A DNA stretch of 19,777 nucleotides, taken from contig DEHS01000023.1 of the NCBI GenBank assembly GCA_002352055.1, positions 33,839 to 53,615 on the forward strand, given 5' to 3'. Positions 1 through 9,624 of the stretch are shown here, one piece after another. Under the pieces are notes generated by a model that was given only the letters and a program-made list of their open reading frames with translations, was not told where the DNA came from and did no database searches. Source of the stretch: Legionellaceae bacterium UBA2794 (GTDB lineage: Bacteria > Pseudomonadota > Gammaproteobacteria > Legionellales > Legionellaceae). The position numbers and the translations under genes were made by a program. The stretch's first letter is position 1; the number at the start of each line of letters is the position of its first letter.

Positions 1-95
1 AATTTACAACATTATTGTACATTAAAGTTATGAGGGGATACCTCAGCCCTGATACGCCCTTCGGCACCTTCTCCCAGAGGGAGAAGAGAGCATGT
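1..95. repeat. Fragments of dispersed intergenic repeats
   Basis: Positions 1-45 closely match the junction of the composite repeat units at about 11040-11080 and 11235-11275: an ACAAC-TTATTGTACATT stretch followed by a GAGGGGATACC-type segment. Directly after it, positions 68-86 form a perfect 8-bp hairpin (CTTCTCCC, loop AGA, GGGAGAAG) preceded by a GCCCTTCGGCACC stretch, a type of hairpin commonly dispersed in bacterial intergenic DNA. No gene was recognised in 1-321. The copy is incomplete and continues beyond the left edge. Confidence 0.55.
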
Positions 96-288
96 CTGTG
101 CAAGTTTTGTGATAAAGCTTTGGGTTAATTGCTTTTAAATTCTTATGTGAGTCATCAAGATTTATTAAGTGAGCATTCTGTGGCACTCAATCAGTTATTT
201 GTAAGTCTAGGGGGAATAATTGAGTGTTATAGTCTCAAAGGTAATCATGTTTTTGAAAGAACTTGAAATAGTAAAGGAGACGACATAT

Positions 289-309
289 GGGAAGATATTT
301 AATCTTCCC
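289..309 (-). terminator. Hairpin downstream of tRNA-Pro
   Basis: A perfect 8-bp stem (GGGAAGAT / ATCTTCCC) with a 5-nt loop lies just past the 3' end of the minus-strand tRNA-Pro, with a few further flanking pairs. On the minus strand it is not followed by a clear U-run, so it may be a processing or termination hairpin rather than a classical intrinsic terminator. Confidence 0.5.
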
Positions 310-321
310 TATGGATTAATA

Positions 322-398
322 TGGTCGAAGTGACAAGAATCGAACTTGCGACCCCTGCCTCCCGAAGGCAGTGCTCTACCAGGCTGAGCTACACTCCG
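322..398 (-). tRNA. tRNA-Pro (anticodon CGG)
   Basis: The minus strand folds into a 77-nt cloverleaf. The acceptor stem pairs CGGAGTG with CACTTCG (one G-U), followed by discriminator A and an encoded CCA. The D arm is TAGCTCAGCCTGGTAGAGC. The anticodon stem CTGCC/GGCAG encloses loop TTCGGGA, giving anticodon CGG, which reads CCG proline codons. The T arm contains the canonical GTTCGATTC. It is a single tRNA gene with its own promoter upstream and a hairpin downstream. A tRNA 3' end is a common integration site, but no integrase or duplicated 3' end is visible here. Confidence 0.96.
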
Positions 399-420
399 AA
401 TTTGAGTAGGAACAGTATAT

Positions 421-449
421 ATTATTTTAAAAACCCAAAGACTATTCAA
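421..449 (-). promoter_or_regulatory. Promoter of tRNA-Pro
   Basis: Reading the minus strand, TTGAAT (444-449 on +) and AATAAT (421-426) are separated by 17 bp, close to sigma70 consensus. The -10 lies about 23 bp from the first base of the mature tRNA, giving a short leader. Assigned by spacing and position only. Confidence 0.5.
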
Positions 450-546
450 CGTTTTATATTATAGCTATTAGATGGAAGAATTGAGTAACAGTGCTTAAAC
501 TCAATAAAACAGTCGATACTAAATACATTTTAATATAGGATCACAA

Positions 547-1800
547 ATGGACAAGGATCAGCGTAAATTACTTCTTCTCTCCAGTTTGGGTGGGATTTTG
601 GAATTTTATGATTTCATCATTTTTGCTTTATTTGCTAGCTATATTTCCAATGCTTTTTTCCCAACTTCTGATGAGCTGGCCAGTTTGATGATTACATTTG
701 CCACTTTTGCCATTGGTTATCTAGTCAGGCCTCTGGGAGGAATTCTTTTTGGTCATTTTGGTGATCGGGTTGGACGCAAATCAACCTTTACGGTGTCTAT
801 TTTTTTAATGGCTATTGCCACTTTGGGAATGGGACTTATCCCAACCTATAATGCTATTGGCATTTCTGCTCCAATAATCATTATTATTTTAAGAATAGTG
901 CAAGGTATCTCCATTGGCGGTGAAATACCTGGTGCAATTACTTACATCAGTGAATCTTTTTCACATTATAAAGGCCTCGCGTGTGGGATTATTTTTTCTG
1001 CATTACTCTTGGGGATTGTTTTAGGGTCAGTCGTTCATGCAACAATGGTAACTCTCTTTGATGAAAATCAGATGAATGTTTATGGTTGGCGGATACCTTT
1101 TATATTAGGTGGAGTCCTTGGTTTATTGAGCTATGCTTTGCGAAAAGAATTAAATGAATCAAAACAATTTTTGGAAGTAGAGCATTCATTAGAGAAATTT
1201 CCTATTCTTGCTGTTTTTAGGAACCATTTCTCTTTTGTTTTGGCGGGTGCATTTATAACAGCACTTTGTGCAGTAATTGTCTCTTCATTGTTTTTATTTA
1301 ATCCATCCTATTTAAATAAGGTATTGCTTTTAGCTGATAATGCCTTTGCATGGGAACGCACATCGGCTATATCCTTAGGGGCGCTATTAACAATTATTTT
1401 TGGTTATCTCACTGATCGGATTGATGTCAAAAAGTTGGTCTTGATTTTAGGAATATTAACGCTCTTATTGGCTAACCCCATTTTTGCCATTTATGTGTCT
1501 TATCCTCAGTTCTACTTTTTGGCTTTTATAGCCAGTGCAGTATTATTGGGCTTTTCTGCCGGGATCATACCAAGATTATTAAGTGAGTTATTTCCTACTC
1601 AAATCCGTTACAGTGGCATTGCCGTAAGTTATAATCTAGGATTTGCTTTTTTTGGCGGTTTAACGCCCTTAATATCATTGTCATTAATCTACAGCACGGG
1701 TTGGAAAACGATTCCCGCTTTATATCTTATATTCGTTTCATTATTGGCTCTGTTCTCGTTAGGCTATATATGGAATCGTTTAAAGTATAATGGCGGGTAA
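547..1800 (+). CDS. MFS transporter, metabolite:H+ symporter (ProP-like)
   Basis: A 417-residue inner-membrane protein made almost entirely of hydrophobic segments, as expected for a 12-helix major facilitator. Helix 1 carries LGGILEFYDF, close to the N-terminal signature of the MHS subfamily (ProP, citrate and alpha-ketoglutarate symporters). The cytoplasmic loop 2-3 motif GHFGDRVGRK is at residues 69-78, and RIVQGISIGGE precedes the fifth helix. The family moves organic acids or compatible solutes with protons; the substrate cannot be told from sequence. The start is supported by AGGA 7-8 nt upstream (TAGGATCACAA-ATG). It stands alone on this strand between tRNA-Pro and a repeat-bearing gap, so it is probably monocistronic. 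Legionella genomes carry many paralogues of this type, which are often annotated as proline/betaine transporters. Confidence 0.88.
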   Translation: MDKDQRKLLLLSSLGGILEFYDFIIFALFASYISNAFFPTSDELASLMITFATFAIGYLVRPLGGILFGHFGDRVGRKSTFTVSIFLMAIATLGMGLIPTYNAIGISAPIIIIILRIVQGISIGGEIPGAITYISESFSHYKGLACGIIFSALLLGIVLGSVVHATMVTLFDENQMNVYGWRIPFILGGVLGLLSYALRKELNESKQFLEVEHSLEKFPILAVFRNHFSFVLAGAFITALCAVIVSSLFLFNPSYLNKVLLLADNAFAWERTSAISLGALLTIIFGYLTDRIDVKKLVLILGILTLLLANPIFAIYVSYPQFYFLAFIASAVLLGFSAGIIPRLLSELFPTQIRYSGIAVSYNLGFAFFGGLTPLISLSLIYSTGWKTIPALYLIFVSLLALFSLGYIWNRLKYNGG

Positions 1801-2203
1801 ACGCTCATGTTTTTAGATTTAGTGGGAGCTCAATTTATTTAAGAATATGGGTAATGAATGTAAATTCAATTTAATGAATTATGTTTTCGGCCGTACTCGC
1901 GAATTGAGTTATCCCCTCATATTTTTAAAGCAAGGTAGGTTGGGTTATTGACCCAACATTCACTATTCACCAAACTCTGGTAGTGCGTTGGATCAAAATG
2001 ACCCAAGCTACTTTGAAAGATAATGATTTATTTGGGTAAGTGCAATTATTGAGATCTTATCTTAATTAGAAACAGAACAATTTCATTTGAGTACGCCATA
2101 ATTAACTGATTTTATTCACTTTTTCAATATATATAGCAAGTAAATCGTTTAATTTTTAAACTTTAATGACATCGCCCTGAATACATACTAATTAAATTGA
2201 ATA
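1801..2203. other. Gene-free stretch upstream of the 2371 gene
   Basis: AT-rich DNA without a plausible ORF. It holds a half-copy of the composite repeat near 1908-1925 (TTATCCCCTCA followed by a T-run, as at 10897-10913) and the nested palindrome at 1935-2011. The PmrA-type box starts directly after it. No terminator for the upstream transporter was recognised. Confidence 0.5.
1935..2011. repeat. 77-bp nested palindromic element
   Basis: The element starts GTAGGTTGGGTTATTGACCC and ends in a degenerate reverse complement (GTTGGATCAAAATGACCCAA, then GCTAC). The left arm is itself a hairpin (GTTGGGT / ACCCAAC). A further inner pair CACTA/TAGTG encloses a 15-nt centre. This nested-hairpin layout resembles small non-autonomous dispersed palindromic elements. 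No coding capacity is seen. Confidence 0.6.
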
Positions 2204-2235
2204 TTTAAGGTTCTCTTAAGGTGAGTTATTATATA
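2204..2235 (+). promoter_or_regulatory. PmrA-type box with adjacent AT-rich -10 region
   Basis: TTTAAG-GTTCT-CTTAAG (2204-2220) fits exactly the direct repeat YTTAAK-N5-YTTAAK described for PmrA response regulators. The Legionella version is described as two cTTAATatT elements 2 nt apart, which gives the same 11-bp period. A TATTAT/TATATA stretch (2227-2235) follows and could be the -10. The only downstream gene starts at 2371, so a leader of about 130 nt is implied. The match is seen directly; regulation is inferred. Confidence 0.55.
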
Positions 2236-2370
2236 GTCTCAGTGTCGATAAAGTTGTCTCTATGAACATTTGATCTTCTTTAAATTTGGCATTTCGATTT
2301 TAGATGATTTACTCAAATATATTAAATTATCAACTTAAAATTAATTAACTTATAAAGAGAAAATATTATT

Positions 2371-2946
2371 ATGACAGATACAAAACATGATAAAACGATT
2401 CAAAAAAAGTCGGGAAAGGGAGTCAATTGTTTTCAAAAGCTTTTCGGTGAGACTACTCAATTAATTAAGAATGAGATTCAAGTACGGAGTAAGATGCATA
2501 AAGCAGTTTCGGCTTTTCACTATTTTGTAGCACAAATTTATGACAACAATAAAAAGCTCATACAAGAAGATGCAAAATTAGATACAGCAGTACAAGGTTT
2601 TTTGGGGGCCATAAAAGATGCTCTTGAAGAAGATAGTAAAAACGGCTATAGTTGTTTACTTGTGAATCAATTTGCCTTGGCAGAACAGGTTCAAAATATA
2701 ATTCATGATTATCAACCACGACTCGAATCTGCACCTGGGTTTTTTAACCAACTCAGAGCCATTATTAATACTTTTATTGAAAAAATGGCCGGTATTAAAG
2801 ATATTTTAGGAAGTCCAGATAAAAACATAATATCGAATAGAACGGGTTATTTCGATAAAAAAAATAAAATAGCTTCATTGAAACAGAATATAGAAGATTC
2901 TGATGAAGACTCTATATTTAGTACCTCCATTCGAAGAAGCCATTAA
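2371..2946 (+). CDS. Orphan protein of unknown function, candidate secreted effector
   Basis: 191 residues, not recognised as any known family. It lacks a signal peptide and clear membrane segments. The N-terminus is Lys-rich (residues 4-16); residues 20-145 look mostly alpha-helical with amphipathic spacing. The last 30 residues are polar, with an acidic run EDSDEDS about 15 residues from the end, followed by a Ser/Arg-rich tail. Legionella Dot/Icm effectors often carry acidic residues near the C-terminus, so this is compatible with but not proof of translocation. The start follows AAAGAGAAA in an AT-rich leader. The gene is isolated: it has its own PmrA-type box upstream, a hairpin after the stop and a gap before prs on the other strand. 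Confidence 0.7.
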   Translation: MTDTKHDKTIQKKSGKGVNCFQKLFGETTQLIKNEIQVRSKMHKAVSAFHYFVAQIYDNNKKLIQEDAKLDTAVQGFLGAIKDALEEDSKNGYSCLLVNQFALAEQVQNIIHDYQPRLESAPGFFNQLRAIINTFIEKMAGIKDILGSPDKNIISNRTGYFDKKNKIASLKQNIEDSDEDSIFSTSIRRSH

Positions 2947-2965
2947 GATCCTCTTTTATATAACT

Positions 2966-2988
2966 GGATCCGCTATTTAATCGGATCC
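2966..2988 (+). terminator. Hairpin after the orphan gene
   Basis: A perfect 7-bp stem (GGATCCG / CGGATCC) with a 9-nt loop lies 20 nt past the stop codon and is followed by T-rich TGTTCGTTTCGTTT. It is a plausible intrinsic terminator with an interrupted U-tract. The rest of the gap to 3254 shows no gene. Confidence 0.5.
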
Positions 2989-3254
2989 TGTTCGTTTCGT
3001 TTGGAAATATATCATTTATTTTTATTTCAGGACAACATCATCAATTGTAAAAGACATAATTGATTGGGCTTCCATACATTCTCAAGATCCATAAAATTAA
3101 AATGGACTTTAATTTATTGGTATTTTGTTTAAAAAGAACTCTTTAGCAAAATACGCAGTGACGGAAAATATAGTTCCATTGCAGCTAATTTGATTTAAAA
3201 AAATAGTTTAATTTTGCCAATGCTCTAATGGAAATAATATTCTAGTGGCAAACC

Positions 3255-3270
3255 ACCCGCTTGCGCGGGT
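3255..3270 (-). terminator. Hairpin directly after prs
   Basis: On the minus strand ACCCGC-GCAA-GCGGGT forms a 6-bp GC-rich stem with a GCAA tetraloop, beginning 3 nt after the prs stop codon and followed by GGTTT. The stem is stable but the U-tract is short, so termination may be partial. Confidence 0.5.
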
Positions 3271-3272
3271 AT

Positions 3273-4220
3273 TTACTCAGCAAACATAGAGCTTACAGAC
3301 TCTTCAACGTTGACTCGTTTAATGGCTTGAGCCAGCATGTCGGCAAGGCTTACCACGCGAATCTTATCACATTTTTGAGCTTCAGCTGATAAAGGAATGG
3401 TATCTGTAACTACCACTTCATCCAAACCAGAGTGCTTGATATTATGAACTGCAGGTCCTGATAATACCGGGTGAGTAATATAGGCTCGAACGCTTTTGGC
3501 GCCACTTTTTTTGAGCTCGTGAGCTGCTGAACACAAGGTTCCGGCAGTATCGACGATATCATCGACTATAATACAGTTTTTATCCGCAGGTTCACCGATA
3601 ATATGCATCACTTCTGATTTATTAGGGCCACTGCGCCGTTTATCGATAATGGATAATTCAGCGTCATTGAGCCGTTTTGCCATTGCACGCGCTCTGACTA
3701 CACCCCCCACATCAGGAGATACGACCATAATATTGGATAAATTCTGGCGTGTTATGTCCTCAAGGAGTATTGGAGTTGAATACACGTTATCAACGGGCAT
3801 GTAAAAGAATCCCTGAATTTGATCCGCATGTAAATCAACAGTCAGTACGCGACATATACCCACGGAGGCCATCATGTCGGCAACTACTTTTGCTGTAATA
3901 GGAACTCGAGCGGATCGAACTCTTCTATCCTGACGGGCGTATCCAAAATAAGGCACTACAGCTGTAATTCGTGCAGCAGAAGATCGTCTTAATGCATCTG
4001 CCATGGTCAGCAGTTCCATTAAATTATTGTTGGAGGGCGCACAGGTGGATTGCAGGACGAATACATCTTTGCCCCGCACGTTTTCTAAAATTTCAATCAT
4101 GGTTTCCCCATCGCTGAATGTTCCAACGGTGGCTTGGCCAATAGGAATTTGTAAATGAGAAGAAATTTTAAGTGCCAGTTCCGGATTTGCATTTCCGGTA
4201 AAAATCATCATAGTGGACAT
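3273..4220 (-). CDS. prs: Ribose-phosphate pyrophosphokinase (PRPP synthase)
   Basis: Cytoplasmic class I PRPP synthase: ribose 5-phosphate + ATP gives PRPP + AMP, supplying purine, pyrimidine, His, Trp and NAD synthesis. From ATG at 4220 the protein is 315 residues, equal to the E. coli enzyme; a TTG codon at 4229 would add three residues. Visible motifs: FSDGE near residue 35 (ATP-side loop), [10 protein letters not shown] (about 91-100), DLHADQ (129-134) with the metal-binding His, and the PRPP-binding loop [10 protein letters not shown] (219-228). It lies downstream of tRNA-Gln and lolB on the same strand. A weak AAGG precedes the ATG by about 10 nt. No operator was recognised in the leader. 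Confidence 0.97.
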   Translation of the reverse strand: MSTMMIFTGNANPELALKISSHLQIPIGQATVGTFSDGETMIEILENVRGKDVFVLQSTCAPSNNNLMELLTMADALRRSSAARITAVVPYFGYARQDRRVRSARVPITAKVVADMMASVGICRVLTVDLHADQIQGFFYMPVDNVYSTPILLEDITRQNLSNIMVVSPDVGGVVRARAMAKRLNDAELSIIDKRRSGPNKSEVMHIIGEPADKNCIIVDDIVDTAGTLCSAAHELKKSGAKSVRAYITHPVLSGPAVHNIKHSGLDEVVVTDTIPLSAEAQKCDKIRVVSLADMLAQAIKRVNVEESVSSMFAE

Positions 4221-4355
4221 GTATAACAAGCCTTAGATTTAGGTTAATCGCTTAACTTAAACACATAGCAGAAGACAGCCAGAAAGATATTATTATTATT
4301 TGAGCGATACGAAGAACGCATCCTTCCAGGGTATCTTCTGCCGTCTGTTTACTTG

Positions 4356-4372
4356 AACCTGGAAACCAGGTT
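4356..4372 (-). terminator. Hairpin downstream of tRNA-Gln
   Basis: A perfect 7-bp stem AACCTGG / CCAGGTT with a 3-nt loop lies 15 nt past the tRNA-Gln 3' end on the minus strand. No U-tract follows, so it may be a processing signal that lets transcription continue into prs. Confidence 0.35.
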
Positions 4373-4387
4373 GAATCAACAAGAAAG

Positions 4388-4462
4388 TGGCTGGGGTGCT
4401 AGGATTCGAACCTAGGTATGCAGGGATCAAAACCCTGTGCCTTACCGCTTGGCGACACCCCA
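4388..4462 (-). tRNA. tRNA-Gln (anticodon TTG)
   Basis: The minus strand gives a 75-nt tRNA starting TGGGGTG and ending CACCCCA-GCCA, with encoded CCA. The D-arm (TCGCCAAGCGGTAAGGC) is typical of bacterial tRNA-Gln; the anticodon loop TTTTGAT gives TTG. The T arm carries GGTTCGAATCC. Its place just upstream of prs matches the lolB-ispE-tRNA-Gln-prs order known from Pseudomonas, except that ispE is missing. Confidence 0.96.
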
Positions 4463-4527
4463 AAAAAATTGTAGATTCTCTTTCGTCCGTGATCTAAAAA
4501 AGCTTTCGTCCCTGCGATGTGTTGCGT

Positions 4528-4556
4528 ATTTTGCAGTGGTTTTTTGTCGATGTCAA
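4528..4556 (-). promoter_or_regulatory. Promoter of tRNA-Gln (and possibly prs)
   Basis: On the minus strand a perfect TTGACA (4551-4556) and CAAAAT (4528-4533) are separated by 17 bp. The predicted start lies about 60 nt upstream of the tRNA. This is the best sigma70 match in the lolB-tRNA gap. Confidence 0.6.
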
Positions 4557-4623
4557 CTTCAAAATCAAATATATTTATTAAATTTACTGCTAACGTAAAA
4601 CATAATGAAACCGTGATTTAGTC

Positions 4624-4656
4624 TTACCCCGCAATCGATTATTCATTGCAGGGTAA
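4624..4656 (-). terminator. Hairpin after lolB
   Basis: A 12-bp stem (TTACCCTGCAAT with ATTGCGGGGTAA, one G-U wobble) around a 9-nt loop starts 9 nt past the lolB stop on the minus strand. No clear U-tract follows. It separates lolB from the tRNA-Gln promoter. Confidence 0.55.
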
Positions 4657-4664
4657 AATTCTAT

Positions 4665-5279
4665 TTATGCAGCGGTGTTCACGTTCCATTTTTTAATGAC
4701 GACTTTGACCATGACACCGTTTCCTTCAAGCCGAATCATACTGGGTAAGTCGATTTTATTAACGGAAGTGTATTTAGTGAAATTAATCGTATAACCACTT
4801 TGCTTCAATAAAACGAGGTGATTAAATGCGTCACGTTTTTCGCTTTGAACACCACCTGGAGCAGGTAAGCCCCTAACCCAATAATAAAGGTTATTTACTG
4901 GTAATTTAATGCCGGTTTGTTCCAATAGTAATTGGTCTGCATTGGTAGAGCTTGCGTGTTTTGCGCCATCCTGGAACGTAACTGTATTACCCGTGCGGCT
5001 AACCAAAACCGAGCCGCCACCTAAAGGTCCCATTAATCGAATTTGGTATGAACTGGCACCACGCTGAGTCCAATTCATCGTAGCTGACCATCCTTTGCCT
5101 TTGGCTTTCGCAGCCATTGCTCCGTTAATCTGAAAAGAAGAGATGGTTGCTGTTTCCGCTTTACGAGTCTCAACCGGAATTATTTTATTAGTCGGTAATT
5201 CTTCAGCTGGTTGTTGCGGTGGGGCGCAAGCTGTTAATAAACTAAAAGACAGTATTCCAAAACGTTTCATTGCATTCAT
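4665..5279 (-). CDS. lolB: Outer-membrane lipoprotein receptor LolB
   Basis: 204-residue precursor with a short signal peptide and lipobox LTAC, acylated Cys at residue 18. The body matches the LolB beta-barrel fold family: FQINGAMAAK, the WSATMNWTQRG strand pair, SYQIRLMGPLGGGSVLV, LYYWVRGLPAPGG and a C-terminal KVVIKKW strand. LolB receives lipoproteins from periplasmic LolA and inserts them into the inner leaflet of the outer membrane. AAGGTGAG 3-4 nt before the ATG supports this start rather than the ATG three codons later. It is divergent from coaD across 61-82 bp. In many gammaproteobacteria ispE follows lolB; here the next gene is tRNA-Gln. Sequence is divergent from E. coli, as usual for this family. 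Confidence 0.9.
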   Translation of the reverse strand: MNAMKRFGILSFSLLTACAPPQQPAEELPTNKIIPVETRKAETATISSFQINGAMAAKAKGKGWSATMNWTQRGASSYQIRLMGPLGGGSVLVSRTGNTVTFQDGAKHASSTNADQLLLEQTGIKLPVNNLYYWVRGLPAPGGVQSEKRDAFNHLVLLKQSGYTINFTKYTSVNKIDLPSMIRLEGNGVMVKVVIKKWNVNTAA

Positions 5280-5292
5280 TTGCTCACCTTAA

Positions 5293-7545
<2,253 letters not shown>

Positions 7546-7549
<4 letters not shown>

Positions 7550-8295
7550 GATGTCTTAACTGCCTGATTTCCCTCTACTAATTCTTTTATAGCCTGATAA
7601 GTCTGGTTGATTAAATCGTCTTTATTTTCAATAGTAAATTGGGAGGCATCAATAGGTTTACCGATGTGTATCTCAGCTTTCTCATGCAGATTAAAATGTA
7701 ATGTTTTAGCCGGAAGGATGTTAAATGCTCCTCGAATTCCTATGGGTATAATGGTTGCTTTAGCCTCAATGGCGGTGACAAAGGCTCCTTTTTTAAAACG
7801 CGCAAGTGTTCCATCTTTGGAGCGAGTACCCTCCGGTGCCACCCAAATGATAATCCCGCTTTCCATCAATTTCCGGGCATAGGCCAAATCTTTAATGGCT
7901 TGGAACCGATTTCTTCTATCAACGAAAGGGAATTCCGCTGCAGACATCCCTTTACCAAACAAAGGGATTTTAGCCAGTTCTTTTTTAGCCAGCATACGAA
8001 TAGAATGATTAGGAAATGCTTTAAAACCTAAAGGAATATCATAAGCACTTGAATGGTTACACATGAGTATTGTTGGCTGACCAGGCTTTGGCTCCACATG
8101 GTAAGGATTTATTACGGTATAAGTTACTTTAACTTTATTAAGTAATTGATCGATCCAATGATGAATAGTTTTATCGACCCATGGTCTGGTGGGGGTGCTG
8201 AAATAATATTTACATATGGATCGAGTACAAACTACCAGGGTGTAAAAAAATAAAGTGCAGATGATCCAAAGGGTTCTAATACGAGTAATTTTCAT
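7546..8295 (-). CDS. plsC: 1-acyl-sn-glycerol-3-phosphate acyltransferase (PlsC family)
   Basis: Membrane-bound acyltransferase expected to add the second acyl chain to lysophosphatidic acid. From ATG at 8295 it has 249 residues: an N-terminal membrane segment (about 8-24), the catalytic HX4D motif NHSSAYD (His81, Asp86), FPFVDRRNR (about 122-130), and VAPEGTRS around 152-159. These are the family's conserved blocks in order. An in-frame GTG at 8391, immediately after the mutM stop, would add 32 residues of atypical sequence; I prefer 8295, though neither start shows a good Shine-Dalgarno. It is the last gene of the 9446-mutM-plsC operon. Acyltransferases of this family may use substrates other than lysophosphatidic acid. 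Confidence 0.87.
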
Positions 8296-8391
8296 AATTT
8301 TATTTGGTTTATTCGACAACGAATCATACAGCAAGCAGTTTAACTTGCCTAGTCTGCCATAAATTGGGCGATAAAAAGCAAATTGTTGCAC

Positions 8392-9216
8392 CTAATTAAT
8401 TAGGTTCTGACATTGAGGGCAATAGGCCGATTGACGGCCTCCAATAACAACACTTTCAATAATTTTATTGCAGTTAAAACAGGATTCTTTTTTTCTCCCG
8501 TATACCTTAAGTGAAATTCTAAAGTGTCCGGGATTTCCATCAAAACTATAAAAATCCTTTAACGTGGTGCCACCAGCCTTAATAGCCAGTTTGAGGACTT
8601 GTTTAATGTGCTCCGTAAGGAGCTTACAGTGGAGCAGACTTAATTTTTTGGCAGGAGTAAGTGGGTGAATACCTGCCAAAAAAAGACTTTCAGTCGCATA
8701 AATATTACCTACGCCCACGACTATTTCATTATTCATAATCAAAGACTTAATCGGTTGATTTCTATTTTTAATTCTTTGTTGCAAATAAGTACTGTTAAAT
8801 TGATCGGATAAAGGTTCAGGACCCAACTGACTAAATAGAGAATGTTGATGCGGGTTGTCTTCCAGGTATAAAAACAAGCCAAATCTCCTGGGATCAGTAA
8901 AGCGTAAAGAGCATCCATTGTACATTATTAAATCTACATGATCGTGTTTTTGCGGCGGTGTATTTTGCGGAACAATACGAAGATGACCAGACATACCCAG
9001 GTGAATTAAAATATACCCCTGGGATAAATGGATTAAAATGTATTTAGCTCGGCGTGATAAAGAGTGAATGCGTTTACCCGCGCAGAGTTCATCAATATTG
9101 GGGGGAATAGATTGTCTGAACTGCGCATTTCGCACCACAATTTGACTTATGGTTTGTCCTTCTAAATGAGGTTTGATGCCCTCTTTAGTGGTTTCAACTT
9201 CGGGTAATTCAGGCAT
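8392..9216 (-). CDS. mutM: Formamidopyrimidine-DNA glycosylase
   Basis: 274-residue base-excision enzyme removing 8-oxoguanine and Fapy lesions, with AP-lyase activity. It begins MPELPEVETT: after Met removal Pro is the Schiff-base nucleophile and Glu3 the acid. RRAKY contains the conserved Lys58, and LGMSGHLR and RRFG follow. NEIVVGVGNIYATESLF marks the helix-two-turns-helix. The zinc finger has Cys246, Cys249, Cys266 and Cys269 (C-x2-C-x16-C-x2-C). All key residues are present. Its ATG overlaps the stop of the upstream small gene by 1 bp and plsC follows, so the three genes form an operon. Confidence 0.97.
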   Translation of the reverse strand: MPELPEVETTKEGIKPHLEGQTISQIVVRNAQFRQSIPPNIDELCAGKRIHSLSRRAKYILIHLSQGYILIHLGMSGHLRIVPQNTPPQKHDHVDLIMYNGCSLRFTDPRRFGLFLYLEDNPHQHSLFSQLGPEPLSDQFNSTYLQQRIKNRNQPIKSLIMNNEIVVGVGNIYATESLFLAGIHPLTPAKKLSLLHCKLLTEHIKQVLKLAIKAGGTTLKDFYSFDGNPGHFRISLKVYGRKKESCFNCNKIIESVVIGGRQSAYCPQCQNLIN

Positions 9217-9446
9217 TATTTTTTATTATTATGTTCGATTATTCTTCCATTGCTTTTTTTCTCAACTGCTTGAGTGCCAGGAAACAGATATTGCTTTGCT
9301 AATGCGCCTAGCCAGAGTACTCCACCAATGAGTAAACCCCACACCGCAACTGAAAAAAACATAAAGAGTAATCCGATGCATAAGGCAATAGCAACGCCCA
9401 CTACTAAAAAGGGAATCAGACTTTCTAAAATTTTCTTGATATCCAT
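9216..9446 (-). CDS. Small two-helix membrane protein of unknown function
   Basis: 76 residues with a nearly continuous hydrophobic stretch from about residue 10 to 53, readable as two transmembrane helices separated by a short turn (PFLVVGVAIALCIGLLFMFF; VAVWGLLIGGVLWLGALA), followed by a basic, Asn-rich cytoplasmic-type tail. A good Shine-Dalgarno (AGGATG) lies 6 nt before the ATG. The stop overlaps the mutM start by 1 bp (TAATG), so it is the first gene of the operon and probably translationally coupled to mutM. No family was recognised; a function in DNA repair or lipid synthesis would be guesswork. Confidence 0.75.
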   Translation of the reverse strand: MDIKKILESLIPFLVVGVAIALCIGLLFMFFSVAVWGLLIGGVLWLGALAKQYLFPGTQAVEKKSNGRIIEHNNKK

Positions 9447-9521
9447 GAAATCATCCTGAGGTAAGTTATTAATTAATTATCGGCTAGATCGGTAAAGGAT
9501 GCAATGAAACCAATGATTTTG

Positions 9522-9530
9522 TGTTATGAT
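9522..9530 (+). promoter_or_regulatory. Extended -10 promoter of the desaturase gene
   Basis: TG-T-TATGAT is an extended -10 element (TGnTATnnT). The predicted start near 9537 lies downstream of the ATG at 9526, which argues that translation begins instead at 9625. No good -35 is present, as is common with extended -10 promoters. Confidence 0.45.
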
Positions 9531-9624
9531 TATACTATATGAGTATATTCTTTTGAATTATTCCTTAGTAAACTATTCAAAAACGATTTATTCTATTCTA
9601 ATTAAATCCACCTTGGGGTTCTTT

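Noticed and set aside
322..398. tRNA-Pro as the attachment site of a genomic island
   Set aside because: No integrase, no duplicated tRNA 3' end and no phage or plasmid gene is visible on either side.
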